From positions 1 to 7,611 of the forward strand of contig SBFZ01000365.1 in assembly GCA_006227095.1 (NCBI GenBank): 7,611 nucleotides of DNA. Direction: 5' to 3'. Position 1 is the stretch's first letter. Each line of letters starts with the position of its first letter. Made by a program: the position numbers and the translations under genes. The notes below the pieces were generated by a model. That model saw only the letters and a program-made list of their open reading frames with translations, was not told the origin of the DNA and did not search any database. This document shows, one piece after another, positions 1-6,888 of the stretch. The stretch comes from Bacteroidota bacterium (lineage in GTDB: Bacteria; Bacteroidota; Bacteroidia; Bacteroidales; VadinHA17).

Positions 1-943
1 CCGAAACCCAGAGGTCAAGCTCCCCCAGTCCGCCTTCACGGTTTGATGTGAAGTAAAGTTTCTTTCCGTCAGCAGAGACGGCAGCGTGCGATTCGTAGAA
101 CCTGGTATTGATGTTTTTGTTGAGTTTCTCTATTGTACTCCATCGGCCGTCCGTATACCTGGTAACATAGATGTTGCCATCGTAGTTGTCGTTCTTGAAA
201 AGGTAGAGTTCGGTCCCGTCACTGTTCAGACAGGTGGTATGGCAGTCAGTCCCCATTCCTGTTTCAATGGTGATGTCAGCGGGTGTGCCCCATGAAGTTC
301 CTTCGCGGCGGGTGACATAAACAACACTTTCAAGTCCGCGCCTTTCGGTATAGGCCATGGTACTTCCGTCAAAGCTCACTACGGGCCTGTCATTGACTGA
401 TCCCTGGTTGATATATTCCTTCAGAGGCTGGATAAGCACATTCACCGGTTGCTTCATCTGTTCGGAAGCCACATTGCAGGCCTGTATCTGCTGGTTGATG
501 AAATCAGCATTCTGCATTGAGGATGATGCCGTTATCAGTTGCTGGAAGAAACGGTAGGTGCTGAGGGCGCTGTCAAGGCTGTTGGTGATGCGGTAGGCAT
601 TGGCAAGGGAGAAGTAGGCATCAAGGGGTGCACGCTTCTCCTTCAGCTTCCCTGTTTTGGAGTCGTAGCTTGTACTCCTTACAGCCTCTTCGAGAAACGG
701 AATGGCTTTTGGCTTCTCATCGAAGATGTTGAGGTAACAGTTGCCGATCTTGTATTTGATGTTGTAGTTGCCGGGGATAAGTTCATTCAGCATGAGGTAG
801 AGCGGGTTGGCGAGCTCATATTCACCATAGAGGTAATGAGATTCGGCCTCCATCCAGATCTCCTTCAACTCACTGTTCTTCTGCCCCCTCAGCGGTACGA
901 GAACAATCAGCAATGTCAGAAAAGCTATTCCCCTTAATCTCAT
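1..943 (-). CDS. Exported TPR / PD40-propeller protein, third paralogue (C-terminus outside window)
   Basis: The frame starts at the ATG at 943 and runs off the window edge after 314 codons, so total length and C-terminal domains are unknown. Residues 1-20 form a signal peptide (MRLRG, hydrophobic FLTLLIVLV core, cleavage near LRG/Q21). TPR-like helices follow (about 25-165) with the family motifs GNCYLN (67-72) and ACNVA (155-159). Three PD40 blades are visible (about 192-314): SFDGSTMAYTERR, then NSDGTELYLFKNDNYDGNIY, then SADGKKLYFTSNREGGLGE. Blades 2 and 3 are closest to the 746-aa paralogue; blade 1 lacks the FYDAI motif shared by the other two. Blade 2 carries an extra cysteine pair (C234, C238). 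The gene begins 58 bases after the 427-aa gene and may be in the same operon. Given its relatives it could continue into CRD and OmpA domains, but this cannot be seen here. Confidence 0.87.
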   Translation of the reverse strand, partial: MRLRGIAFLTLLIVLVPLRGQKNSELKEIWMEAESHYLYGEYELANPLYLMLNELIPGNYNIKYKIGNCYLNIFDEKPKAIPFLEEAVRSTSYDSKTGKLKEKRAPLDAYFSLANAYRITNSLDSALSTYRFFQQLITASSSMQNADFINQQIQACNVASEQMKQPVNVLIQPLKEYINQGSVNDRPVVSFDGSTMAYTERRGLESVVYVTRREGTSWGTPADITIETGMGTDCHTTCLNSDGTELYLFKNDNYDGNIYVTRYTDGRWSTIEKLNKNINTRFYESHAAVSADGKKLYFTSNREGGLGELDLWVS

Positions 944-958
944 GTTTGCGTTTAGCTG

Positions 959-966
959 TAAAATTA
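959..966 (-). promoter_or_regulatory. Weak -7-like element before the third PD40 gene
   Basis: TAATTTTA matches TAnnTTTG except at the last base and ends 15 bases before the ATG at 943. There is no TTG at the expected distance upstream. The 58-base spacer holds no convincing terminator, so read-through from the two upstream paralogues is at least as likely as a separate promoter. Confidence 0.2.
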
Positions 967-1001
967 AATCATTCGCTGTATTTTTCCCCTGCCCGGCACC
1001 A

Positions 1002-2285
1002 TTATTTGAACCTGATGAGGTAAATATCTGCCTTGCCGGAGCCGCCATCCCTGCCTGTCATTGACATATATCCTGCCTTTCCGTTGTCAGCAGGACAGAA
1101 GAAGATGTTATCATCAGGGGTATTCAGCGGGTAACCTATGTTTTCGGGAGTGCTCCACAAGCCGTTATACTGAATCTGGCTGCGGAAGATATCATACCCT
1201 CCCATATTATGATGACCCTGAGATGCGAAGAAGAGTATTTTTCCGCTGTTTATGAGGAACGGTCTGTCTTCATTGAACGGGGTGTTGATCTCAGGCCCCA
1301 TATTTTCAGGGGTCCCCCATTCGCCATCGGGTCCCAGTTTTGAGATATAGAGGTCGAGGCCTCCGAAGCCCCCGGGTCTGTCGCTGGCAAAGATCAGTGT
1401 TGAGCCGTCTTCAGTAATGAATCCGTGAGCCTCCCAGTATTTGGTATTAATCTCTTTCTTCAGCTTCCGTGCCGGCTCCCATCTCGTGCCGTCAAAGTGG
1501 CTCGTCCAGATATCACTGTTTATGTTGTCATCCTTTGAGAGAACCATGAGAGTGTTGCCTGATGCAAGGCATGAGACATAGTGATCACCGTCAGACTGAA
1601 GTTCAGGGGTGATATTCACCGGCGGGGTCCACTCATTTCTTATGAACCTTGAAAACATTATGGCATCATAGAATTTCATCGAGGTCATGTAGACAATTGC
1701 CTTGCCGTCAGCAGAGACTACCGGGAAGAAGTTGTCATTGGCGTCATTGATGATATCGTCAACCTCCTCAATGGTAAACCTGACGGGCTCAGCCATCAGT
1801 GCCGGGGCGTTGTTGCATGCGGCTATCTGCTGGTCCACAAACATTAGGTTTTCTACATCCGAGGGGAGTATTGTCTGCCGGTACCGGGTGTATGCCTCCT
1901 TCGCCTTTTCAAACATGTAGTTGATACGGTATGCATCACCCAGGAAGAAGAGTGCTTCATAGGGTGCTTCCGTCTGCCTCAGGGATCCCTCACGGTATTT
2001 TCCTGTAAGGTTCTGTGAGGCTTTCTCCAGGTATTCAATGGCAAGGTTCTTGCTGCCATCAATATTCAGATAGCAGAGGCCAAGCCTGAAAGCTATGCTG
2101 GCATTGTCAGGCATGGCTGCGTAAATCCCATGGTAATATGGAAGCGCATCGGCATAATCGCCCCGCATCAGGAAATACTCAGCATCATAGAATGCTTCCT
2201 GCAGCCTGATGTTGTCCTGTGATCTGCATATAAATGATGCAGATAGAATAATCAGCAAAAGGGCCAGTCTCTTCATTTTATTCAT
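1002..2285 (-). CDS. Exported TPR / PD40-propeller protein without C-terminal extension
   Basis: A 427-aa paralogue of the preceding 746-aa protein. A signal peptide (about residues 1-22, cleavage near CRS/Q23) is followed by TPR-like helices (about 25-165) carrying GLCYLN (69-74) and ACNNA (156-160). Five PD40 blades follow (about 187-427), marked by VVSADGKAIVYM, TEDGSTLIFASDRPGGFGG, GGLDLYIS and NMGGYDIFRS. The protein ends directly after the last blade strand (ADIYLIRFK), so it has no CRD-like domain, no OmpA domain and no membrane anchor, and is expected to be soluble in the periplasm or bound to a partner. Cys20 near the end of the signal peptide does not sit in a lipobox, so a lipoprotein is unlikely. 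The start codon lies inside the end of the 746-aa gene (8-base overlap), arguing for one mRNA and coupled translation. Met4 (2276) is an alternative start. Propellers of this class usually mediate protein contacts; any enzyme role is unsupported. Confidence 0.87.
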   Translation of the reverse strand: MNKMKRLALLLIILSASFICRSQDNIRLQEAFYDAEYFLMRGDYADALPYYHGIYAAMPDNASIAFRLGLCYLNIDGSKNLAIEYLEKASQNLTGKYREGSLRQTEAPYEALFFLGDAYRINYMFEKAKEAYTRYRQTILPSDVENLMFVDQQIAACNNAPALMAEPVRFTIEEVDDIINDANDNFFPVVSADGKAIVYMTSMKFYDAIMFSRFIRNEWTPPVNITPELQSDGDHYVSCLASGNTLMVLSKDDNINSDIWTSHFDGTRWEPARKLKKEINTKYWEAHGFITEDGSTLIFASDRPGGFGGLDLYISKLGPDGEWGTPENMGPEINTPFNEDRPFLINSGKILFFASQGHHNMGGYDIFRSQIQYNGLWSTPENIGYPLNTPDDNIFFCPADNGKAGYMSMTGRDGGSGKADIYLIRFK

Positions 2286-4518
2286 CTTGTTTTTCCGTTT
2301 CCTTTTTGTCTTTTTTTCTTCTTCTCCACAATAACAGGAAGAAGATCAGTGCTCCGGCTATAATCAGCCACCACCAGCTGAAGAATTTTCTTCCGGAAGA
2401 TTCTGACTCCTGCCCTGTGCCGGTGGTTGTGCCGGTCAGTGAAGCATCGCCGGGTTCTGATGAACCTGCAACTGTGTCTGTAACACCTGCAGCGATGTCA
2501 GCTTCCGTGCCGGCCTTTACGGCATTGGTGGCTGCCTGTCCGGCTTCAGCACCGGTGTCTCCTCCTCCTTTTGTCTCAGCACCGTTCGCGTCTGCCTGCT
2601 CAGGGTGGTCACCTGCCGGTCTCACGGCAATCGGGTTATATAACGGTTTCCCGGACCTGGTTCTGACGTCGGCACGACGCACCGTAACTGCCGCAGCCGT
2701 ATCGTTGCCGAAACGGTCAGTAAGCTGCATCGAAATACGGCTTTCACCTCTTTCAGGACGGAAAGTCCAGGCAAAGGCCGTGTCGGTGATCCGATGTCTT
2801 TCATTGAAAACAGTTGAATCAGGAGTGAGCACTTCCATGTCAAGCAGTGACTTCTCCTCGGCAATAAGTTCAATGGTTACCGGGTCTGGTCCGTTGACAC
2901 TGATCAGCGTATCGCAGAGCAGCTTCAGCCTGGCATGGAAGTCGGTCTCTTCCAGTATTACCGTCTGTAAGCTGATAGTATCTCCCTGACGGTCAGGCAA
3001 TAGTTCAACTTCCAGTGACTCTGTGAGGGCTTCGTCAGAGTCATAATTAATATTATATGTGCCATGTGGAAGCAAAAGGGAATAGAGTCCCGTCATCGGG
3101 TTGGAGAGGGTACTTATGATCTTCCGGGCATCTGCATTGTTCACGGCAGTAATCTTCACAGGTTGCGGAAACTCGCCGGTAAGGTTGCTGACGGCAGCCC
3201 TGCCGGTCACAATGAAGTTCCGTGGGTTGAGGTCAGTGTAGATGTCACAGCTGAAGATATCCATTCGTCCGAATCCATCATCTGCAAATCTCGCAAAGTA
3301 TCCTCTGTTACCCTTGCCTACGGGTGTGAAGAAAAGGTCATCGTCAGTGCTGTTAAGCGGGAACCCGACGTTTACCGGGGTACTCCACCTTCCGCTGGCA
3401 TCGAGGTCTGACCTGAAGATATCATAACCACCCATATTGAAATGACCGCGGGAGCTGAAGAACAGGGTACTGTCATTCCTGGTCAGAAACGGGGTTTCTT
3501 CATTATAAATGGTATTGATTTCCGGGCCGAGGTTCATTGCCGGTCCCCAGTTGCCGGAACTGTCACGCACTGAAACAAAGATATCGAGTCCGCCGAGGCT
3601 CTCTTTGCGGTTGCTGGTAAAGTAAATCTTCTTGCCATCACTGCTGAGGGTGGCATGTGATTCCCAGTACCTGGTATTGATATTGCCGTTGAGTTTCTCC
3701 ACCTCACTCCATTTATCGCCCTGCAGCCTGCTCATATAAATGTTGCCGTCATAGGTGTCAACCCGGTACATTAAAAGTGTACGGCCGTCAGGCGAGAGGG
3801 AGGAGGTGTAGTAATCCTGATCAACTCCAAGCTGAGGGGTCAGGTTTTCCGGTTCAGTCCATTTGCCGTTGATCTTTCTCGACCAGAAAATGGCATCATA
3901 AAACTGAAGCTCACGTGTGAAGAGAAGTGTTTTTTCATCTGCCGAGATCACCGGATTGTACTCCGAGAATCGTTCATTGACAGTTCCGCCAAGGTTGACA
4001 TCGACAACCGAGACAGGTTTGCGCATCATTTTACGGGCATTGTTGCAGGTCTGCATCTGGAATCTCACCAGGGCAGTATCAAACTTTTCCGTGTCAACAT
4101 CCTTAAGGAACAGGTCATATGTCTCAAGTGCCCTGTCAAAATCATTTGCTATTCGGTATGCATTTGCCAGGAAGTAAAGCACATCGTAGGGAGCGCCGGT
4201 TTCACGTAGTCTGCCGGCGCGATAATCAGGATCAATATGTCCCGCGGCAGTTTCAAGCCAGGAAATGGCTTTGTCCTTTTCCCCCGGAGTATTCAGGTAA
4301 CACTGACCGATGCGGAAATAGAGATTGTAGTTTTCAGGGTAGATCTGGAGAAGGCTGAGGTATTTAGGGAGTGCTTCGGGGTAATCCTCATACAGAAGAT
4401 CGCCTTCAGCTGAAACGAAAAGCTCGCGCATATCGCTTCTCGACTGACCCGCAAGAGTCAGGCCATGAACCATAAGGATCACACAGAGGATTGATTTGGC
4501 CCTTCTCATCAGGTTCAT
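2278..4518 (-). CDS. Exported TPR / PD40-propeller / CRD-like protein with C-terminal membrane anchor
   Basis: A 746-aa protein of unknown specific function. Residues 1-24 form a signal peptide (basic MRRAK, hydrophobic core, cleavage near LAG/Q25). Residues about 30-165 are TPR-like helices with conserved GQCYLN (71-76) and TCNNA (157-161). Residues about 185-428 hold five PD40/WD40-like blades, with motifs such as SPDGRTLLM, SSDGKKIYFTSNR, GGLDIFVS and NMGGYDIFRS. Residues about 435-510 resemble a carboxypeptidase-regulatory-like domain (VTGRA...TGLYSLLLPHGTYNI). Residues about 540-615 look like an Ig-like beta domain ending in LTDRFGNDTAAAVTV. A Gly/Ala/Thr/Glu-rich linker (about 635-709) leads to one transmembrane helix (about 712-730) and a basic tail (WRRRKKDKK). 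The order matches the PorE type IX secretion protein up to the CRD, but there is no OmpA domain. Predicted topology: bulk in the periplasm, tail in the cytoplasm. Its stop overlaps the next gene's start by 8 bases, so translation is probably coupled. The start could also be Met4 (4509). A role in envelope assembly or sensing is inference. Confidence 0.88.
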   Translation of the reverse strand: MNLMRRAKSILCVILMVHGLTLAGQSRSDMRELFVSAEGDLLYEDYPEALPKYLSLLQIYPENYNLYFRIGQCYLNTPGEKDKAISWLETAAGHIDPDYRAGRLRETGAPYDVLYFLANAYRIANDFDRALETYDLFLKDVDTEKFDTALVRFQMQTCNNARKMMRKPVSVVDVNLGGTVNERFSEYNPVISADEKTLLFTRELQFYDAIFWSRKINGKWTEPENLTPQLGVDQDYYTSSLSPDGRTLLMYRVDTYDGNIYMSRLQGDKWSEVEKLNGNINTRYWESHATLSSDGKKIYFTSNRKESLGGLDIFVSVRDSSGNWGPAMNLGPEINTIYNEETPFLTRNDSTLFFSSRGHFNMGGYDIFRSDLDASGRWSTPVNVGFPLNSTDDDLFFTPVGKGNRGYFARFADDGFGRMDIFSCDIYTDLNPRNFIVTGRAAVSNLTGEFPQPVKITAVNNADARKIISTLSNPMTGLYSLLLPHGTYNINYDSDEALTESLEVELLPDRQGDTISLQTVILEETDFHARLKLLCDTLISVNGPDPVTIELIAEEKSLLDMEVLTPDSTVFNERHRITDTAFAWTFRPERGESRISMQLTDRFGNDTAAAVTVRRADVRTRSGKPLYNPIAVRPAGDHPEQADANGAETKGGGDTGAEAGQAATNAVKAGTEADIAAGVTDTVAGSSEPGDASLTGTTTGTGQESESSGRKFFSWWWLIIAGALIFFLLLWRRRKKDKKETEKQDE

Positions 4519-4536
4519 TTAATTTTCTTAAATTCA

Positions 4537-4544
4537 CTAATATA
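4537..4544 (-). promoter_or_regulatory. Possible -7 element for the PD40 gene cluster
   Basis: TATATTAG in the 68-base spacer between the glycosyltransferase and the 746-aa gene matches TAnnTTTG at all but one fixed position. It lies 18 bases before the ATG at 4518. No TTG is found at the usual 17-23-base distance upstream. It is listed because the long AT-rich spacer is the only plausible place for a separate promoter driving the three PD40 genes. Confidence 0.25.
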
Positions 4545-4586
4545 ACTCAAAAAACACAATAAGATTATGTGAGGGAGTCCCCTTTT

Positions 4587-5459
4587 TTAACGTGAGGTGC
4601 CACTTTTACCGGCCCTGGCCTGCCACTTACGGTTGAATGAAAGGGTTCTGACAAGAGCCACCGCCAGTCTCACCGGAAGGCGCCACACCCTGCTTAAATG
4701 CTTTTCTGCGAAGATGTTCATGGCATCGTAAAAGTGTTTGGCAGAAGCTGTTCGGTCCTGAGAGGAGCTTGATCCCTTGTAATGGGTTATCCTGACGTCA
4801 TGAAGGTAATAATTGAAATATCCGGCCTTCCTTATACGCCAGCTCAGGTCTATGTCTTCGCCATACATGAAATAATCAGTATCAAAGAGACCGGTTTTGT
4901 CAAGGGTCCCGCGGCGGATCAGCATGAAAGCCCCGGTTAGTATGTCAGCGCGGCATGTTTCATTCTCGGGACGTTCTCCCACGTAATAGGCATTGAAGAA
5001 TGCTGACTCCGGGAAGAGTCTTCCCATACCGGTGAACCGGAAGAGGGATGTGAGAGGGGAGGGAAAACCCCTCTTTGACTCGGGCAGGAACCTTCCATTG
5101 CCGTCGGTCATATGCGCACCGGCAGCCCCTGCTTCAGGATGGTTTTTCATAAAATGCAATGCCCTTGTGATTGCGTCAGGTTCCACTACTGTGTCAGGGT
5201 TTAGTACCAGGATATATTCACCTGACGAGACTTTGATGCCGGCATTGCAGGCTGCGGAAAAGCCTCCGTTCTCTGCGGAGACGATAAGTCTTACATGGGG
5301 AAACTCCTCCATGACCATTGAGACCGAGCTGTCACGGGAATTATTGTCAATAACAATTACTTCATGGTCAATTCCGTCTGTGGCTGCTATCAGGGACTGC
5401 AGGGCCTGCCGCAGGAAGTTGCAGACATTGTATGAAACAATTATAACCGAAAGCTCCAT
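4587..5459 (-). CDS. Family 2 glycosyltransferase (rhamnosyltransferase/WbbL-like)
   Basis: A 290-aa GT-A-fold glycosyltransferase that would add a sugar from a nucleotide-sugar donor to an envelope polysaccharide or lipid-linked acceptor at the cytoplasmic side. It opens with the GT2 strand ELSVIIVSYN (residues 2-10). It then has the nucleotide-binding VIDNNSRD (36-43), NGGFSAACNAG (64-74), the metal-binding LNPDT (86-90, DxD equivalent), DILTGAFMLIRR (172-183), and the FMYGEDIDLSWR segment (197-208), where Glu201/Asp202 are the likely catalytic or acceptor-contacting acids. This set is typical of the WbbL/rhamnosyltransferase-like branch. There are no strong transmembrane helices; the basic C-terminal tail (about 255-290) could associate with the membrane. 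The start codon lies 4 bases after the aminotransferase stop, with no Shine-Dalgarno sequence. The sugar and acceptor are unknown. The downstream PD40 genes begin 68 bases later and may be a separate unit. Confidence 0.93.
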   Translation of the reverse strand: MELSVIIVSYNVCNFLRQALQSLIAATDGIDHEVIVIDNNSRDSSVSMVMEEFPHVRLIVSAENGGFSAACNAGIKVSSGEYILVLNPDTVVEPDAITRALHFMKNHPEAGAAGAHMTDGNGRFLPESKRGFPSPLTSLFRFTGMGRLFPESAFFNAYYVGERPENETCRADILTGAFMLIRRGTLDKTGLFDTDYFMYGEDIDLSWRIRKAGYFNYYLHDVRITHYKGSSSSQDRTASAKHFYDAMNIFAEKHLSRVWRLPVRLAVALVRTLSFNRKWQARAGKSGTSR

Positions 5460-5463
5460 CTTG

Positions 5464-6684
5464 TCAGGAGGAAACCATTTCCTCCCTGATCACCTCAGCG
5501 AGCCGGCGGATACCTTCACAGGTATCCTTCTCATCTGCGAAGGAGAAGTTGATACGCATTGTATTGTGCCCTTCGTTGTTGCAATAGAAGACTGAACCGC
5601 AGACGAAAGCCACATTCTTCCTGATTGCTTTTTCGAGCAGCCTGGCTGCATCCATGGCAGGAGGCAGGGTCACGAAGAGAAAAAGACCTCCGTCAGGTTC
5701 TGTCCACTTAACTCCCTCCGGCATCTGCTCACGGAAGCATTTTAGCATATAGTCACGTCGCCGGCGATAAAGTTCAATGGTCTTCCGGAGATTGATGTCA
5801 AGCAGCCCCTGTTCAATGTACCTGGCAGTGATCTTTTGCACAAAGGGAGGAGTACAGAGGTCAGCCGCCTGTTTGGCGGTAACCATCTTGTCAATTATCT
5901 CGCGGTGCCCTGTAACCCACGCAAGCCGGAAACCGGGGGCAAGAATTTTCGAGAAGGTGTTGAGAGTCAGGACTCTGCCATGTGTATCAAGTGATGACAT
6001 AAGTGGCTCCGGGGAGCCTGCAAACCTGACATCACGGTAGGGGCTGTCTTCAACAATGATAAGGTCATGACGTTCGGCAATCCTTATTATCTCAAGACGG
6101 CGTGCGAGCGGGAGGGTGACGCCTGTAGGATTCTGAAAATCAGGAATTATGTAGATGAATTTGATTGTTTTGCCCTCCTTTTTGAGGGAGGTTATAGTCT
6201 TCTCGAGCAGGTCAGGTCTCATCCCATGGTCATCAAGCTGGATACCCTTCAGTACTGCACCATAATTTGAGAAGGCATTGAGACCTCCCAGGTATGACGG
6301 CAGTCCGCAGATTACAACATCGCCACGGTTGATGAATATCTTTCCGCAAAGATCAAGAGCCTGCTGCGACCCGGTTGTAATAATGATATTCTCGGGAGAA
6401 AGGTTCAGCCCGTCTTTCCTGTGGCGCTCTGCAAGGAGGGTGCGCAGCTTAATGTCTCCTTCCGTAGTGCCGTACTGCAGGGCGGCTTTGCCTTCCTGCT
6501 CCAGCACCTCAGCCGTCACTCTCTTTATATCTTCTATGGGGAAGGAGTCGGGTGAGGGAAGACCACCTGCAAAGGAGATCATATCCGGCCTCTGTGTCAG
6601 CTTCAGGATCTCCCTGATTGCCGATTTCTTCATCAGTTGCGATGCATCCGAAAAAAACCTTTCAAAAGTGTCAGCCATTATCAT
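5464..6684 (-). CDS. PLP-dependent aminotransferase, LysN / 2-aminoadipate transaminase-like
   Basis: A 406-aa fold-type-I, class I/II aminotransferase that moves an amino group between an amino acid and a 2-oxo acid in the cytoplasm. Visible motifs in order: SFAGGLPSPDSFP (residues 37-49), YGTTEG (71-76), TTGSQQALDL (103-112), PDFQNPTG (181-188, with the Asn that contacts PLP), VEDSPYRDVRF (211-221, Asp213 facing the pyridine nitrogen and Tyr216), NTFSKILAPGFRLAW (242-256, Schiff-base Lys246 and phosphate-binding Arg253), and TMRINFS with substrate-carboxylate Arg377. The FAGGLPSP...FP segment and overall length fit the LysN / alpha-aminoadipate and aromatic/branched-chain aminotransferase group, not the MocR regulators, because there is no N-terminal DNA-binding domain. 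The exact substrate cannot be read from sequence. Where relatives usually have VAFVPG, this protein has VAFVCG (Cys362). The second ATG (6678) is an alternative start. The gene sits four bases upstream of the glycosyltransferase, suggesting co-transcription; no shared pathway is evident. Confidence 0.93.
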   Translation of the reverse strand: MIMADTFERFFSDASQLMKKSAIREILKLTQRPDMISFAGGLPSPDSFPIEDIKRVTAEVLEQEGKAALQYGTTEGDIKLRTLLAERHRKDGLNLSPENIIITTGSQQALDLCGKIFINRGDVVICGLPSYLGGLNAFSNYGAVLKGIQLDDHGMRPDLLEKTITSLKKEGKTIKFIYIIPDFQNPTGVTLPLARRLEIIRIAERHDLIIVEDSPYRDVRFAGSPEPLMSSLDTHGRVLTLNTFSKILAPGFRLAWVTGHREIIDKMVTAKQAADLCTPPFVQKITARYIEQGLLDINLRKTIELYRRRRDYMLKCFREQMPEGVKWTEPDGGLFLFVTLPPAMDAARLLEKAIRKNVAFVCGSVFYCNNEGHNTMRINFSFADEKDTCEGIRRLAEVIREEMVSS

Positions 6685-6695
6685 TCGATTTGTAT

Positions 6696-6703
6696 CAAAA
6701 TAA
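6696..6703 (-). promoter_or_regulatory. Weak -7-like element before the aminotransferase
   Basis: TTATTTTG matches the Bacteroidota -7 consensus TAnnTTTG except at the second base. The -33 region 19-23 bases upstream is a run of T without a clear TTG. It ends 11 bases before the first ATG, leaving a very short leader, or a slightly longer one if the second ATG (6678) is used. It is the best candidate in an AT-rich stretch, but it is weak. Confidence 0.25.
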
Positions 6704-6783
6704 GCAAGATTTTAAGAATAAAAAAATGATATTTCCGAAAGAATGGAATAAAGAACCCCGGAAGCAATAACTGCAGGGAAGGT

Positions 6784-6888
6784 TTATCCCTTCCGGGTCA
6801 GCCCTGCCTGGGAAAGGGCAACAATGGCGGCAGAACTGACTTTCGGGTCAGCGGCACGTTTGGCGGCGGATATGACTTCCGGGTCAGC
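6784..6888 (-). other. Possible remnant ORF encoding a 12-residue repeat peptide
   Basis: In the minus-strand frame shifted by one base from recR, this stretch reads as 34 residues ending at TAA: two 12-residue repeats, [12 protein letters not shown] and ADPKVSSAAIVA (8 of 12 identical), then LSQAGLTRKG. The DPxVxxAAxxAL-like pattern resembles part of a HEAT-type helical repeat. The frame is open back only to a TAA at 6921-6919 and contains no ATG, so it cannot be expressed alone as seen. It would be joined to RecR only by a frameshift near the recR stop. It could be the decayed 3' end of a lost gene, or protein-like by chance because of the underlying DNA repeat. I cannot separate these. Confidence 0.25.

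Noticed and set aside
2306..2989. Long plus-strand open frame (227 codons) rich in Ser, Pro and Val opposite the 746-aa gene
   Set aside because: It lies entirely antisense to the linker, Ig-like and membrane-anchor part of a well-supported gene. Its composition is what the complement of a Gly/Ala/Thr-rich coding region produces, and no domain is recognisable.
1..4518. The PD40 cluster as Tol-Pal TolB
   Set aside because: TolB also has a PD40 propeller, but its N-terminal domain is not TPR-like. No tolA, tolQ, tolR or pal gene is nearby, and the TPR plus GGYDIF-type blades match the Bacteroidota PorE-related group.
4549..4571. CACA-N9-TGTG followed by T6 on the minus strand as a terminator after the glycosyltransferase
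   Set aside because: A four-base stem made half of A-T pairs, with a nine-base loop, is too weak to support. Read-through into the PD40 genes remains possible.
4571..4588. GGG-AGT-CCC followed by CTTTTTT on the plus strand as an intrinsic terminator
   Set aside because: The stem is only three base pairs, and no plus-strand gene exists that it could terminate.
4993..5595. Plus-strand open frame of 200 codons opposite the glycosyltransferase and aminotransferase
   Set aside because: It is antisense to the catalytic motifs of two confidently identified enzymes, with no recognisable domain.
6777..6794. Hairpin GGAAGG-N6-CCTTCC as a terminator after recR
   Set aside because: The six-base stem is perfect, but no T-run follows on the minus strand until about 50 bases later, so it does not fit an intrinsic terminator.
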